Shown here piece by piece: positions 1 to 6,851 of a DNA stretch of 64,000 nucleotides. The stretch spans positions 1 to 64,000 of the forward strand of contig CAJTRK010000009.1 of NCBI GenBank assembly GCA_910578475.1, read 5' to 3'. The notes under the pieces were generated by a model. The model was given only the letters and a program-made list of their open reading frames with translations, ran no database searches and was not told the DNA's origin. Each line of letters begins with the position of its first letter. Position 1 is the stretch's first letter. The stretch is from an uncultured Lachnospiraceae bacterium. Lineage in GTDB: Bacteria; Bacillota; Clostridia; Lachnospirales; Lachnospiraceae. The position numbers were made by a program, and so were the translations under genes.

Positions 1-153
1 GCTGCACTGGAAGCCATCCTAAATGCATCCGATGGAACCCCTCGTGTCATCAACAATCTATGCAGCAGTTGTCTTCTGATCGGAGACTCCAGGAAGAGTA
101 ATATGATCACAGCAGAAATCGTCATGCAGGCAATCAACAATAATGAGATTTAG
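1..153 (+). CDS. ExeA/TniB-like transposition AAA ATPase, C-terminal fragment
   Basis: The reading frame is open from the first base and ends in TAG at 151-153, giving the last 50 residues of a protein that starts before the window. The segment NASDGTPRVINNL, followed by a C/S-rich stretch and the tail ITAEIVMQAI, matches the C-terminal sensor-2 part (G-x-P-R) of the ExeA/TniB family of AAA ATPases. These work with DDE transposases in Tn5053/Tn7- and IS21-like transposition. A strong terminator follows at once and then repeat-bearing DNA that looks like a transposon end, which fits this being the last gene of the element. The family call rests on a short fragment. Confidence 0.6.
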   Translation, partial: AALEAILNASDGTPRVINNLCSSCLLIGDSRKSNMITAEIVMQAINNNEI

Positions 154-190
154 CAGCAAAAGCAGGGCAGCCTGCTTTTGCTGCTTTTCC
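152..190 (+). terminator. Intrinsic terminator of the ExeA-like gene
   Basis: A perfect 15-bp inverted repeat (arms 152-166 and 171-185, four-base loop GCAG) overlaps the stop codon and is followed by a short T run. It should end transcription of the ATPase gene before the transposon end. Confidence 0.8.
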
Positions 191-240
191 CTGATCTCTT
201 AATTTGGCTCAATCTTTATGACGATCAAATAGCTTGCCAA

Positions 241-336
241 TGTTGGTGCAGGCAATCTGCTAATACTCAACACACAAAGCTAAAATCAGGCGCATCTAAT
301 CTGCATGGAGCTGGTGCATCTAATTTGCAGGACAAC
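241..336. mobile_element. Probable right end of the ExeA-type transposon with two tandem 24-bp repeats
   Basis: Two head-to-tail 24-bp units, 289-312 and 313-336, share the core GCATCTAAT(C/T)TGCA. A weaker relative may lie at 245-262. Read on the minus strand the outermost bases begin TGTTGTCC, a 5'-TG end usual for Mu/Tn7-like elements. Several transposase-binding repeats at one end are known for Tn7/Tn5053-type transposons. The position just beyond the ATPase gene supports this, and the boundary near 336-337 is inferred from where the recombinase sequence resumes. The target duplication cannot be checked because the left end is outside the window. Confidence 0.55.
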
Positions 337-1384
337 ACTTCATGCAGGAAAGCAGCGTGTCATAATTATCCCTGTAAGTCAGGATATAGTTCTTTTCCGT
401 CGTAACCATGTCTGAGTGGCCGAGCAGGTCGCTGATGTATCTTGTCGGCATTCCGGAAGCGTGCAGCATAGTGGCGAAAGTCTTGCGTATCATATGCGTA
501 TTAAAATAGCGTATGTTGCAGTACTGGCAGAGCTTCCGCAGCGTTCTGTCCAGGGAACGAACAAGAATGGTGCTTTTCCCGTCATAAGCCAGGCAGCGTC
601 CCTGATATCCGCAGCGGTCATGGTGGAGGCGGAGCTGTTCTAAAATATAAACCGCTTCCGGAAGCAGCGGAACTTCCCGCACTGAAAAAACAGTTTTAGT
701 CTCTTCCACGACTTGATAGACCATTGCGCCGGCGCGGTCGCCGTTTTCATCCCGGCGGTACGCTTTTGTCTCTGTCTTACAGATACGGACGGCCTTCCGC
801 TTCCAGTCCACATCCTTCCATGTAAGAGAGGCTAATTCTCCAACCCGCAGGCCGAGAAAAAAGTTCAGCGCAAGGCAGAGACAGGCGGAACGTTTTGCCG
901 GATAGATGTCCTGGACAATAACCAGTTCCAGAAGCTTCTCCACATCCGCTTTCGGAACGGCAAAATCCTGATGCAGTTCCGGCACGAGCTTTCCCTCCGG
1001 CACATACCGCCTGACCATTTCCCAGTCAAGAAGCCTTGCCACGCCGAGGTTTAAACACCTCGCGTAGGACATGACATTGTTCGCTATCTGGAAGATTCTT
1101 GCAAACTCTTTCGCGGTAATATTTCCCCGGCCCGCAATGATTTCCGTCAGGAAACGTATAAAGGCGTTTTCATCCAGAACGGAAACATGCTGCATCACAA
1201 GCGGACTGCCGGCGTAGTAACGATTATAAGTCACCTCAATCCGGTCGCAGCTCTGTGCCCGGATGACGTTCATTTTCATCTTAAACCACAGCTTATAGAG
1301 TTCCTCGAAAGTCTTTTCCTCTGTTTCCGGCATTTTTACAGCGCCGCTGCTCACGCCGATGCGCAGCCATTCATCCGGCGTCAT
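320..1384 (-). CDS. Tyrosine recombinase of the filamentous prophage (Int1), C-terminus altered by a transposon
   Basis: This 354-residue phage-type site-specific recombinase shows the catalytic set: Arg in GLRVGELASL, HMIRKTFAT (His-x-x-Arg), LGHSD, and the Tyr of NYI about ten residues on. An N-terminal SAM-like core-binding region precedes it. It should integrate and excise the prophage by strand exchange through the Tyr. Its start overlaps the zot stop as ATGA (1381-1384), so the two are translationally coupled. The last few codons (encoding about CPAN) and the stop lie inside the transposon end repeat, so the original C-terminus has been replaced; the catalytic Tyr is still present. The prophage left attachment site would be expected here and was probably separated by the insertion. 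Confidence 0.85.
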   Translation of the reverse strand: MTPDEWLRIGVSSGAVKMPETEEKTFEELYKLWFKMKMNVIRAQSCDRIEVTYNRYYAGSPLVMQHVSVLDENAFIRFLTEIIAGRGNITAKEFARIFQIANNVMSYARCLNLGVARLLDWEMVRRYVPEGKLVPELHQDFAVPKADVEKLLELVIVQDIYPAKRSACLCLALNFFLGLRVGELASLTWKDVDWKRKAVRICKTETKAYRRDENGDRAGAMVYQVVEETKTVFSVREVPLLPEAVYILEQLRLHHDRCGYQGRCLAYDGKSTILVRSLDRTLRKLCQYCNIRYFNTHMIRKTFATMLHASGMPTRYISDLLGHSDMVTTEKNYILTYRDNYDTLLSCMKCCPAN

Positions 1385-2154
1385 GATTTTACCTCCAGAT
1401 TCAGGTCAAGAAAAACCAGGCCGGAGCCGGTATCTTCGGCCTCCTGTTCTTCCGGCCCGGAAGAGGGCAGGGCCAGCGGCGGCGCGGTCGCGGGGCCCCT
1501 TTTCTCCCCGCTCGCACACCGTCCCTGTCCCGCCGTCTGTCCCGGGGCGTCGAAATGGTTGTACGAGTCATAGACTGCGAACAGTTTTTTTGAGCCGAAG
1601 AAGAAAGTGCCTTCCACCCGCTCTTTAATCGGATACCATCGCTTGACAGCCACATACAGGTTATTGCCGGTCAGGAGACCGATGAAGAAACCGATATAAC
1701 CGAACCGGCTTACCTTCCGGTGAATCTCCTCGTACTCAATGAGGCAGCGCACCTGCCTGTCCAGCATCCGGTCGAACTGGGCGGCAAGAATGATGTCATA
1801 TCCGTAGTGACGATGCTGAGAAAAGAAAGACATCCATCCGCTGCGGCTGATGTTCTGCCATTCCCGGCTGTTAAACAAAAGCTGCGCCTCGTCAATAATC
1901 AGCAGGATTTCCCCTTCTTTCAGCCGCCGGCCGAGGTGGCTTGAGAGCTTCCGCGAAAACTGTAAAAGCCGTTCCGGGGTCAGGCGGTCGTTCATGACAA
2001 AAAGATAAGTGCCTTTCCGCCGGCTGACTGCTTTCGTATTGACATAAAAGTTTCCGATAATGACCCGTTTGTGCATCCGGAGGCGTGTCCGGATTTCCTT
2101 TGCGGTATGAAGGCTTTTACCGCTTCCCGGCGTGCCGGAGTACAGTTCTATCAT
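1381..2154 (-). CDS. zot: Zot/pI-type filamentous phage assembly ATPase
   Basis: This 257-residue protein begins MIELYSGTPGSGKS, with a Walker A P-loop at the extreme N-terminus as in the Zot/gpI family. ILLIIDEAQ is the Walker B. A hydrophobic segment near residues 150-165 (YIGFFIGLLTG) would anchor it in the membrane, leaving a short external C-terminal tail. In filamentous phages pI/Zot uses ATP to drive extrusion and assembly of virions at the inner membrane. An AAGGAG site lies upstream. It sits after the pVI-like gene and before the recombinase, the usual inovirus position. Confidence 0.9.
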   Translation of the reverse strand: MIELYSGTPGSGKSLHTAKEIRTRLRMHKRVIIGNFYVNTKAVSRRKGTYLFVMNDRLTPERLLQFSRKLSSHLGRRLKEGEILLIIDEAQLLFNSREWQNISRSGWMSFFSQHRHYGYDIILAAQFDRMLDRQVRCLIEYEEIHRKVSRFGYIGFFIGLLTGNNLYVAVKRWYPIKERVEGTFFFGSKKLFAVYDSYNHFDAPGQTAGQGRCASGEKRGPATAPPLALPSSGPEEQEAEDTGSGLVFLDLNLEVKS

Positions 2155-2199
2155 CTTTTTCAGGCTCCTTTCTTTATAAAAGTCTGTTATACAGCGTAT

Positions 2200-2436
2200 C
2201 TATGAGAGCAGCTTCACCCACCGGGCGATGACACTCCATGCGTAATAGGCCAGTATTGCGCTAATCCACAGACTTCCTATCTTTACAAAAGTTCCGACCG
2301 GCACAAACCAGTTGATATATCCGAGATAGGGCAGGGCAGACAGTTCCCTGATGACCGGCAAAAAGGGCGATACCGGGAAGAGGGAGAGCAGGGCGGACAG
2401 AAACTTATCAAGCAGCTCTTTCATGTATTCAATCAT
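2200..2436 (-). CDS. Small inovirus membrane protein, pVI-like
   Basis: I place the start at ATG 2436 because GGAGG lies six bases upstream; an in-frame ATG at 2457 lacks one. The 78-residue product has an amphipathic N-terminal segment, a hydrophobic middle (LPYLGYINWFVPVG) and a second hydrophobic stretch with many aromatic residues. Size and position directly between the pIII-like and Zot genes match the pVI-type minor coat protein that joins pIII to the virion end. No sequence signature proves this, so the role is inferred from gene order. Confidence 0.6.
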   Translation of the reverse strand: MIEYMKELLDKFLSALLSLFPVSPFLPVIRELSALPYLGYINWFVPVGTFVKIGSLWISAILAYYAWSVIARWVKLLS

Positions 2437-2461
2437 AATAAACCTCCGTTTCTTCAACCTT

Positions 2462-4126
2462 TTACCACTTAATAACCTTCGAGGTTGAAAACATTAAAAA
2501 GATAATAAAGCTGACAGTTTCACAGAGCCGAATCACTTCCGCCACGTCATCAAAAATGGACATATCAAATGTAACAGTTTCATGATAGTCAAGGGCGGGG
2601 ATGACAACAGGGAAGTCAAAGCGGGGAGCTTCCGGCTCCGCATCCAGCACACGCAGCAGCGCAATAAAATCAAAAGGGATGCAGAAAGGAAAGATTGCCT
2701 GCAAATCTACTTTGTAGGAAGACATGTCCTCATCCGGTTCCGGTTCTTTCCCGGGTTCTTTGTCAGGGTCTTTATCCGGGTCGGGCTTAGTGCCGGGCGT
2801 GGTTCCGGGGAGGGGATGGGCGCCGGGATAAGGATAATAAATAGGGTCCATATCAGGAGCCGGAACAGCGGGCGTTACCGGAACCGCATCCGGAAGAAGG
2901 TCAGGATTTACAGCCGGAAGAGACTGCTTTATCAGGTCTGCAAGCTCCTGCGGGGAAAGATTGTTTCCGACAGCATGAAGGCTTAAAGCTTTGGCGAGCT
3001 CAACCAGCTGGTTCAGGGTAAGGCCAATATTCGTAAACGGGTCAATCAGGACGCCGGCCCAGTCATCAGAAAGCCAGTCGGCGTTCTGGTAAGTCTTTGC
3101 ATAGTTCAGCGCATCAGTAACGGCCCCGGTGCCTTTTAGGTAGGCTTCAGCTTCGATGCGGCTGGAAAAGACTGGAAAGTTAGTCGAATAAGAAGCTGTA
3201 TCAGGATTTAATAAAGATGACCAACTGCTTCTTCCAAAAAGATTTTCATAATTTGTCCGTACACCATTTCTGTAAATAGTACGACTGCCATCGAATTTGG
3301 AACAATTAATTACTTTACCTTGATATAAATACAGAAAATCAAGGCAATAATAAGAATAGTCATCGCTATATGGCCCATAGCGATAATATCCGCATACAGG
3401 AAATGACAAATCTGCCGTATAATTATAAACCTCTTTTACAAGCACATTTTCAGAAGAAACAAAATCAGTACTGACATATTCTCCGGCATAAGCAAACGGT
3501 TCCCCGGACCACTGTTCTGCAATGTCGTTCTGGTCGCAGTACCCCTCAATCACCGGCGCAAGGACAGCATGTTCTGCTTCCGTCAGTTCTTCGCCGTTAA
3601 CCCACTTCTGATAGAGGTTGCTGATATTCGACATTAACCATGTAGCACCAAGAGCAGTAAGGTTCCAAAGATTCTGCATAGGATTTTTGGTTGGTTTGTT
3701 ATCATTGTTGTTGTCATCGTCATTGTTCTCCGGAGGGAGCCCGCCCTGAATGACTTCCCATTCCGTTTCGCGCACAAGGTCAAGGGCTTCCGTGCCGTAG
3801 ACATATTCCTGTCCGGCTGTATCAGTAAAGGACATAATCCACCCGTCAACTGTTTCAGAACAGGAGTTTATAAGGTTATATCCGAAGCGGGCAATCTCTT
3901 CCCGGTTGTCGATAACCTCACCAACGCAGTAAACAGTCACCGCAACAGAGCCGACAAAAAGGCAGATTTCCGCCAGAGAAGCAACTGCGATACCGCCGAT
4001 TTCAAGACCGGTTGCATCAACTGTTTTGATATCATTTTTCACTATGAATAAATCACCGATTGACACAGACAGTATCATAACGGCAAGAATACATGCCAGA
4101 AGTCTTTTTAAGAAATGTTTTTTCAA
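2462..4126 (-). CDS. Large pIII-like minor coat / adsorption protein
   Basis: The likely start is TTG 4126 (AGGGG nine bases upstream, the same spacing as the major coat gene); an ATG at 4159 would add 11 residues. The product of about 554 residues has a signal peptide (KRLLACILAVMIL), a further hydrophobic segment, an Asn/Asp-rich linker, a Tyr/Ser-rich middle region, a Pro/Asp/Glu-rich spacer (TKPDPDKDPDKEPGKEPE) and a C-terminal membrane anchor (ETVSFIIFLMF). This order of export signal, receptor-binding part, flexible linker and C-terminal anchor is the pIII layout of filamentous phages. It should sit at the virion tip and bind the host. The receptor domain has no family I recognise. Confidence 0.7.
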   Translation of the reverse strand: MKKHFLKRLLACILAVMILSVSIGDLFIVKNDIKTVDATGLEIGGIAVASLAEICLFVGSVAVTVYCVGEVIDNREEIARFGYNLINSCSETVDGWIMSFTDTAGQEYVYGTEALDLVRETEWEVIQGGLPPENNDDDNNNDNKPTKNPMQNLWNLTALGATWLMSNISNLYQKWVNGEELTEAEHAVLAPVIEGYCDQNDIAEQWSGEPFAYAGEYVSTDFVSSENVLVKEVYNYTADLSFPVCGYYRYGPYSDDYSYYCLDFLYLYQGKVINCSKFDGSRTIYRNGVRTNYENLFGRSSWSSLLNPDTASYSTNFPVFSSRIEAEAYLKGTGAVTDALNYAKTYQNADWLSDDWAGVLIDPFTNIGLTLNQLVELAKALSLHAVGNNLSPQELADLIKQSLPAVNPDLLPDAVPVTPAVPAPDMDPIYYPYPGAHPLPGTTPGTKPDPDKDPDKEPGKEPEPDEDMSSYKVDLQAIFPFCIPFDFIALLRVLDAEPEAPRFDFPVVIPALDYHETVTFDMSIFDDVAEVIRLCETVSFIIFLMFSTSKVIKW

Positions 4127-4191
4127 GATTTCATCCCCTACCTTTACTTTATTTCCCATTTTTTGTACAATTATTTCAAAGGAGCATCATT

Positions 4192-4446
4192 ATGGAACAT
4201 TTATTCGAAAGCATAATACTATTGGTTTTCTGTATCTGCCTTTACTGGGCGTTCTGCAGAACACCAAAAGTAAAAGTTGTAAAAGCGCCCACTACAAAAG
4301 AAATCAGACGTAAACGGAAGAAAGACAGACGAAAAAGGAAAATAAAACGAATCTTTAAGCTGCCATACCGCGGACGAACCGAGATTGTAGAATACAGTAA
4401 AACCAGACCATATATTGAAAGCGCATGGAAAGAACTCGAAAAATAA
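4192..4446 (+). CDS. Small basic membrane protein read against the coat operon
   Basis: ATG 4192 is preceded by AAAGGAG at good spacing. The 84-residue product has one N-terminal membrane segment (SIILLVFCICLYWAFC) and then a very basic part (EIRRKRKKDRRKRKIKRIFK). It is the only plus-strand gene inside the structural block and lies between the major coat and pIII-like genes, which read leftward. A bidirectional terminator follows. I recognise no family. A late-acquired accessory gene (for example immunity or host modification) is possible but unsupported. Confidence 0.6.
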   Translation: MEHLFESIILLVFCICLYWAFCRTPKVKVVKAPTTKEIRRKRKKDRRKRKIKRIFKLPYRGRTEIVEYSKTRPYIESAWKELEK

Positions 4447-4461
4447 CCTGTTATAACTCTG

Positions 4462-4502
4462 AAAAAGAAGGCAGAGGCAATTTCATGCCGCTGCCCCTTT
4501 TT
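4462..4502. terminator. Bidirectional terminator between the coat gene and the small basic protein gene
   Basis: A stem pairs 4470-4479 with 4486-4495 with one mismatch. An A-rich run lies on the left and a T run on the right, so it can stop transcripts arriving from either side: rightward from 4192-4446 and leftward from the major coat gene. Stopping after the major coat gene is common in filamentous phages, where coat protein must be made in excess over pIII. Confidence 0.65.
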
Positions 4503-4521
4503 CCATACTGCTAAAACTTAG

Positions 4522-4737
4522 TTACCCCTTGATTCTCCTCATCCAGCTGATTCCGAACTTGGTTGCAACAATCGCAGCGGTAACAACAACGATTGCAGGA
4601 ACAACAACACCAAGAACACTAAAAAGCTGCCCTTGCAAAGTAACAACAGAATCGGTCATTATTGCCGTGACGTCGAACCCGGAGGAGCCGCCTCCCACGC
4701 CGGCTTCCAGCAATGATAAAACACCAGCTAATTTCAT
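4522..4737 (-). CDS. Major coat protein, pVIII-like
   Basis: I start at ATG 4737, which has GGGGG eight bases upstream; a GTG at 4746 inside that site would add three residues. The 71-residue product has an N-terminal hydrophobic stretch that may act as a leader, a short acidic/amphipathic part, one long membrane segment (VLGVVVPAIVVVTAAIVA) and a basic C-terminus (SWMRRIKG). That acidic-hydrophobic-basic layout is typical of the filamentous major coat protein, whose basic end faces the DNA. A terminator follows, consistent with high separate expression. Confidence 0.75.
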   Translation of the reverse strand: MKLAGVLSLLEAGVGGGSSGFDVTAIMTDSVVTLQGQLFSVLGVVVPAIVVVTAAIVATKFGISWMRRIKG

Positions 4738-4742
4738 AGATT

Positions 4743-4889
4743 TCACCCCCTTTTCATGAGCGACATGATGCTTGTAAAAACATAGTCGATTATTATTACA
4801 ATGAAGCCCAGTGTGCCGCCGAGGGCGGTTCCCGGACCTGCAATGTAAGCCATTTGACGCATCGTAATTTCCAAAACTTCTCCCGCCAT
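4743..4889 (-). CDS. 48-residue single-span coat or assembly protein
   Basis: ATG 4889 follows AGGAGGGTATGAC and TGA is 4745-4743, so the stop abuts the start region of the major coat gene. The peptide has a short polar N-terminus (MAGEVLEITMRQMAYIAG), a Gly-rich hydrophobic span (GTLGFIVIIIDYVF) and a basic end (MSLMKRG). Size and position suggest a second coat protein of the pVII/pIX or pVIII type. The start is two bases after the stop of the upstream acidic protein gene, indicating one operon. Confidence 0.65.
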   Translation of the reverse strand: MAGEVLEITMRQMAYIAGPGTALGGTLGFIVIIIDYVFTSIMSLMKRG

Positions 4890-4890
4890 G

Positions 4891-5484
4891 TCATACCCTC
4901 CTCAAACGGAACCCGTGGAGGAGCAGAACGCCCAGTACCGCGCCGAGAACGAGGGAGATAACGGCGGTTCCGCCATAAAGGACGTCCGTCTGGACAGAGA
5001 CGCTTTCTTCCAGCAGTTCCAGCTGTTCTGACAACTGTGTGAACTGTTCCGGGGAAAGCGCTTCCGCTGTGTCTGTTTCCGCTTCACCGGAAAGACCGAA
5101 TGTTTCCGGGTCAAACTCGTAACCTTCCGGCAGTATCAAAATGCTGCCATTAACATTCAGACTTTCTGTCGGCGTTTCTGTCTCTTCCGTATCTGTTTCG
5201 TCTTCCGTCTGGCCATCCCCGGTTTCTGTTTCCGCATCCCCGGTTCCGTCCGTTTCCGTATTGTCCCCGGTTATCTCTGCGTCCGCTGCATCATTGTCTG
5301 CTTCGGTATCTTCTCCGCTGTCTTCCGGTTCCGTTTCATCTTCCCCGGAGTGCGTTCCGTCGGTATCTTCCGGTTCCGTCGTCTCATCCCCGGTTATGTC
5401 CGGCATAGTTTCTTCTGCCCCGCCGGTATCTTCCAAATCAGGAGAGATGTCCGGGAGTTCCATTTCTTCTGTCGTTTCCATCAT
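4891..5484 (-). CDS. Acidic Asp/Glu/Thr-rich single-span protein of the prophage coat operon
   Basis: ATG 5484 overlaps the stop of the ssDNA-binding gene (ATGA); a GTG at 5490 is possible. About 197 residues, of which the first 120 are almost only Asp, Glu, Thr, Gly and Ser in irregular repeats such as TEPEDTDGTHSGEDETEPED. A hydrophobic segment (AVISLVLGAVLGVLLLHGF) and RLRRV end follow. The layout suggests a protein held in the membrane by its C-terminus with a long acidic extracellular part. Position between SSB and coat genes matches minor coat proteins in other inoviruses. The protein may be exposed on the virion; function is inferred. Confidence 0.6.
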   Translation of the reverse strand: MMETTEEMELPDISPDLEDTGGAEETMPDITGDETTEPEDTDGTHSGEDETEPEDSGEDTEADNDAADAEITGDNTETDGTGDAETETGDGQTEDETDTEETETPTESLNVNGSILILPEGYEFDPETFGLSGEAETDTAEALSPEQFTQLSEQLELLEESVSVQTDVLYGGTAVISLVLGAVLGVLLLHGFRLRRV

Positions 5485-5756
5485 TTCCACGCTTTCAGCT
5501 CAAAGTCATTAAGTCTGGGCTTTCCATACGCGCCAAGTCCATACACAGGAACGAACTCCTGGCCAACGCACGCCACATCCAGCGTACCGACCTTTTCATC
5601 CGGCAGGAAGAAATCCGTTACGCGCATACCGAAGTTTCCCCGTCCGTTATCCGCCGGCGTACACTGGCTTGCCACGGTCACAACCGTTAAAGGCCTGTCA
5701 TCCGACTTTCTTTTAAAGTTACGATAACCAAGCACCTGAAATCTTATCTTATCCAT
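5481..5756 (-). CDS. Inovirus single-stranded DNA-binding protein (pV-like)
   Basis: ATG 5756 follows GGTGAAAGGTAA. The 91-residue product has alternating hydrophobic and polar residues (IRFQVLGYRNFKRKSDDRP, LTVVTVASQ) and basic/aromatic residues expected of a small OB-fold protein. It is the first gene of the leftward structural operon, just downstream of the operator, as gene V is in filamentous phages. pV coats the displaced single strand and switches replication toward packaging. The assignment is from fold-like pattern, size and position. Confidence 0.65.
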   Translation of the reverse strand: MDKIRFQVLGYRNFKRKSDDRPLTVVTVASQCTPADNGRGNFGMRVTDFFLPDEKVGTLDVACVGQEFVPVYGLGAYGKPRLNDFELKAWK

Positions 5757-5987
5757 TTACCTTTCACCTTTTCCTTTCCTTTTCTGTGCTGTTTACTGCT
5801 GTTATATGTCAAACGCCGGCAACGGCGTATAACACCATGTCTTTTCGTCTGTATCACGCCGCCAGCGCAGCGCTTGCTTTTTTCCTTTTCCTCCGCTATA
5901 ATAAAAACAACCTGTCCCCGTTCTGCGCCGGATGCCTTAGTAGGGGTATTATCGCATCCGGCCGGGGTGAATGGAAAATTTAATAAA
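5757..5987. other. Prophage intergenic region with a perfect 9-bp hairpin
   Basis: No convincing gene lies between the SSB start and the operator. GCCGGATGC (5927-5935) pairs perfectly with 5954-5962 across an 18-base loop. In Ff phages the intergenic region holds hairpins for packaging and complementary-strand initiation, so this stem is a candidate for one of those; it has no T run and is not an obvious terminator. Confidence 0.45.
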
Positions 5988-6042
5988 GTGTATCACTGTA
6001 TCAGTAATTCACTAACGCCATTATAATGTATCAGTGATACAC
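5988..6042. promoter_or_regulatory. Operator and promoter between RHH repressor and structural operon
   Basis: GTGTATCACTG (5988-5998) and CAGTGATACAC (6032-6042) form a perfect 11-bp inverted repeat, and each half holds smaller TATCA-n-TGATA symmetry. TATAAT lies at 6022-6027 between them, giving a rightward -10 for the repressor gene. The arrangement suits binding by the ribbon-helix-helix protein encoded at 6091, repressing itself and probably the divergent SSB/coat operon. Confidence 0.65.
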
Positions 6043-6090
6043 CTGTCAAGCTGAAATTGTTTATGTGCTTTAAACAAGTAAGGAGATATA

Positions 6091-6279
6091 ATGGCAACAA
6101 AAAAACAAAGATATATGATTTCTGTTAATGATGATATGTTTAATGAAATTGAAAATTTTCGATTTGAAAATCGCTTTTCAACTCGTTCAGAAGCTACTAC
6201 GGAATTAATACGATTAGGACTTGAACAACTAAAAAAGAAAAGAAGCGACAATATCCCAAGTGGGGGGGGTATTAACTGA
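6091..6279 (+). CDS. Ribbon-helix-helix (CopG/Arc-type) transcriptional regulator
   Basis: ATG 6091 follows AAGGAG. The 62-residue product has a short beta strand (QRYMISVND), then MFNEIENFR and a second helix SRSEATTELIRLGLEQL, the RSEA-x-x-ELIRLGLE pattern of the CopG/Arc RHH fold. RHH proteins bind as dimers to palindromes like the one just upstream. It is the only regulator I see in the prophage, so it is the best candidate for controlling the coat operon. A run of eight G (6262-6269) near the 3' end could slip and change the C-terminus. Confidence 0.8.
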   Translation: MATKKQRYMISVNDDMFNEIENFRFENRFSTRSEATTELIRLGLEQLKKKRSDNIPSGGGIN

Positions 6280-6313
6280 CTTTTGCATTGCTTAATTTTC
6301 TTTTTGACGCATC

Positions 6314-6342
6314 TTGCATTCAATATTTGCATATGCTATAAT
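6314..6342 (+). promoter_or_regulatory. Promoter of the antitoxin RNA
   Basis: TTGCAT (6314-6319), a 17-base spacer, then TATAAT (6337-6342). Transcription should start near 6349 and run into the terminator at 6402-6423. Confidence 0.65.
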
Positions 6343-6348
6343 GTCAGC

Positions 6349-6430
6349 AGACAATACAGATATCACATTATGTCTGACAATGTGGAACACAAAAACGAAA
6401 ACCTCAGAGCGGCATCTCTGAGGTTTTCTT
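6349..6430 (+). ncRNA. Antisense-type antitoxin RNA (Fst/par RNA II-like)
   Basis: The interval between a good sigma-A promoter and an 8-bp terminator is about 80 bases and has no reading frame of note. Its 5' part (about 6356-6390) repeats, with some mismatches, the segment 6533-6566. On the opposite strand that segment carries the ribosome binding site and start of the toxin peptide gene. The RNA would therefore pair with the toxin mRNA initiation region as well as through the shared terminator. Convergent transcripts, common terminator and direct repeats are the defining layout of Fst/par loci. The role is inferred; transcription has not been seen. Confidence 0.6.
6402..6423. terminator. 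Shared bidirectional terminator of toxin and antitoxin RNAs
   Basis: CCTCAGAG (6402-6409) pairs perfectly with CTCTGAGG (6416-6423). TTTTCTT follows on the right. On the left, AAAAACGAAAA reads as a T-rich tail on the minus strand, so the hairpin can stop both transcripts. Confidence 0.8.
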
Positions 6431-6457
6431 GTTCCTTTACGGGGAACCGGGCCGAGG

Positions 6458-6556
6458 CTAATTGTCATCTTTATCACTATCTAACCATTTGATGATGTAA
6501 TGGCATATCACACCACCCAAGACAGCGACTAGTACAGATATAACAAAATCTGACAA
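6458..6556 (-). CDS. 32-residue membrane peptide, probable Fst/TxpA-like type I toxin
   Basis: A TTG start at 6556 lies nine bases after GGGGG. The peptide begins MSDFVISVLVAVLGGVI, one membrane span, followed by CHYIIKWLDSDKDDN, a charged tail with the K-W-L-D pattern common in small Firmicutes membrane toxins of the Fst/Ldr and holin-like groups. Such peptides damage the membrane when made in excess and are silenced by an antisense RNA. A minus-strand promoter upstream and the convergent RNA gene support it. In a prophage it could stabilise the element. Short length limits certainty. Confidence 0.6.
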   Translation of the reverse strand: MSDFVISVLVAVLGGVICHYIIKWLDSDKDDN

Positions 6557-6604
6557 CGTGGTTCACCCCCTTTCCGTTGCCGGATTGGGTATGACAACAC
6601 AAGC

Positions 6605-6633
6605 AGTATAGCATATTTTGTCAAAACTGGCAA
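6605..6633 (-). promoter_or_regulatory. Promoter of the toxin mRNA
   Basis: On the minus strand, TTGCCA (6633-6628), 17 bases, then TATACT (6610-6605). The transcript would start near 6598, about 40 bases before the toxin start codon. Confidence 0.55.
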
Positions 6634-6851
6634 AATAAATAAACCCGGGACTTCGGCATCCCGAACGGCATTGGCCCGCTGCGTTCTGCCGTCAGCCCGC
6701 CGCCCCGATGGGTTCCCGCTGCCCGGCAGTCTGCCGCGGGCGGCAGACCACTTACGTTTTTTAAAAGCACGGACAAGGAGGAGCGCGCAGGCGTACAGTT
6801 CCCGGCTTTCCGGACAGCGTTTTCAGGCCGGCAGTTTTATCCGGCCTGTTT
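6634..6851. other. GC-rich untranslated region downstream of rep
   Basis: I see no supported gene here. It holds an 8-bp perfect hairpin (6729-6736 with 6741-6748, loop CGGG) and several shorter stems. In this place, after rep on its own strand, the structure may end rep transcription or act as a single-strand origin or packaging signal. Confidence 0.4.

Noticed and set aside
178..405. Open frame rightward over the transposon end and recombinase 3' end
   Set aside because: No ribosome binding site, covers repeats and overlaps Int1 in antisense; no recognisable protein.
5141..5512. Ser/Val-rich frame opposite the acidic coat protein gene
   Set aside because: Mirror of the Asp/Glu/Thr repeats; no start site.
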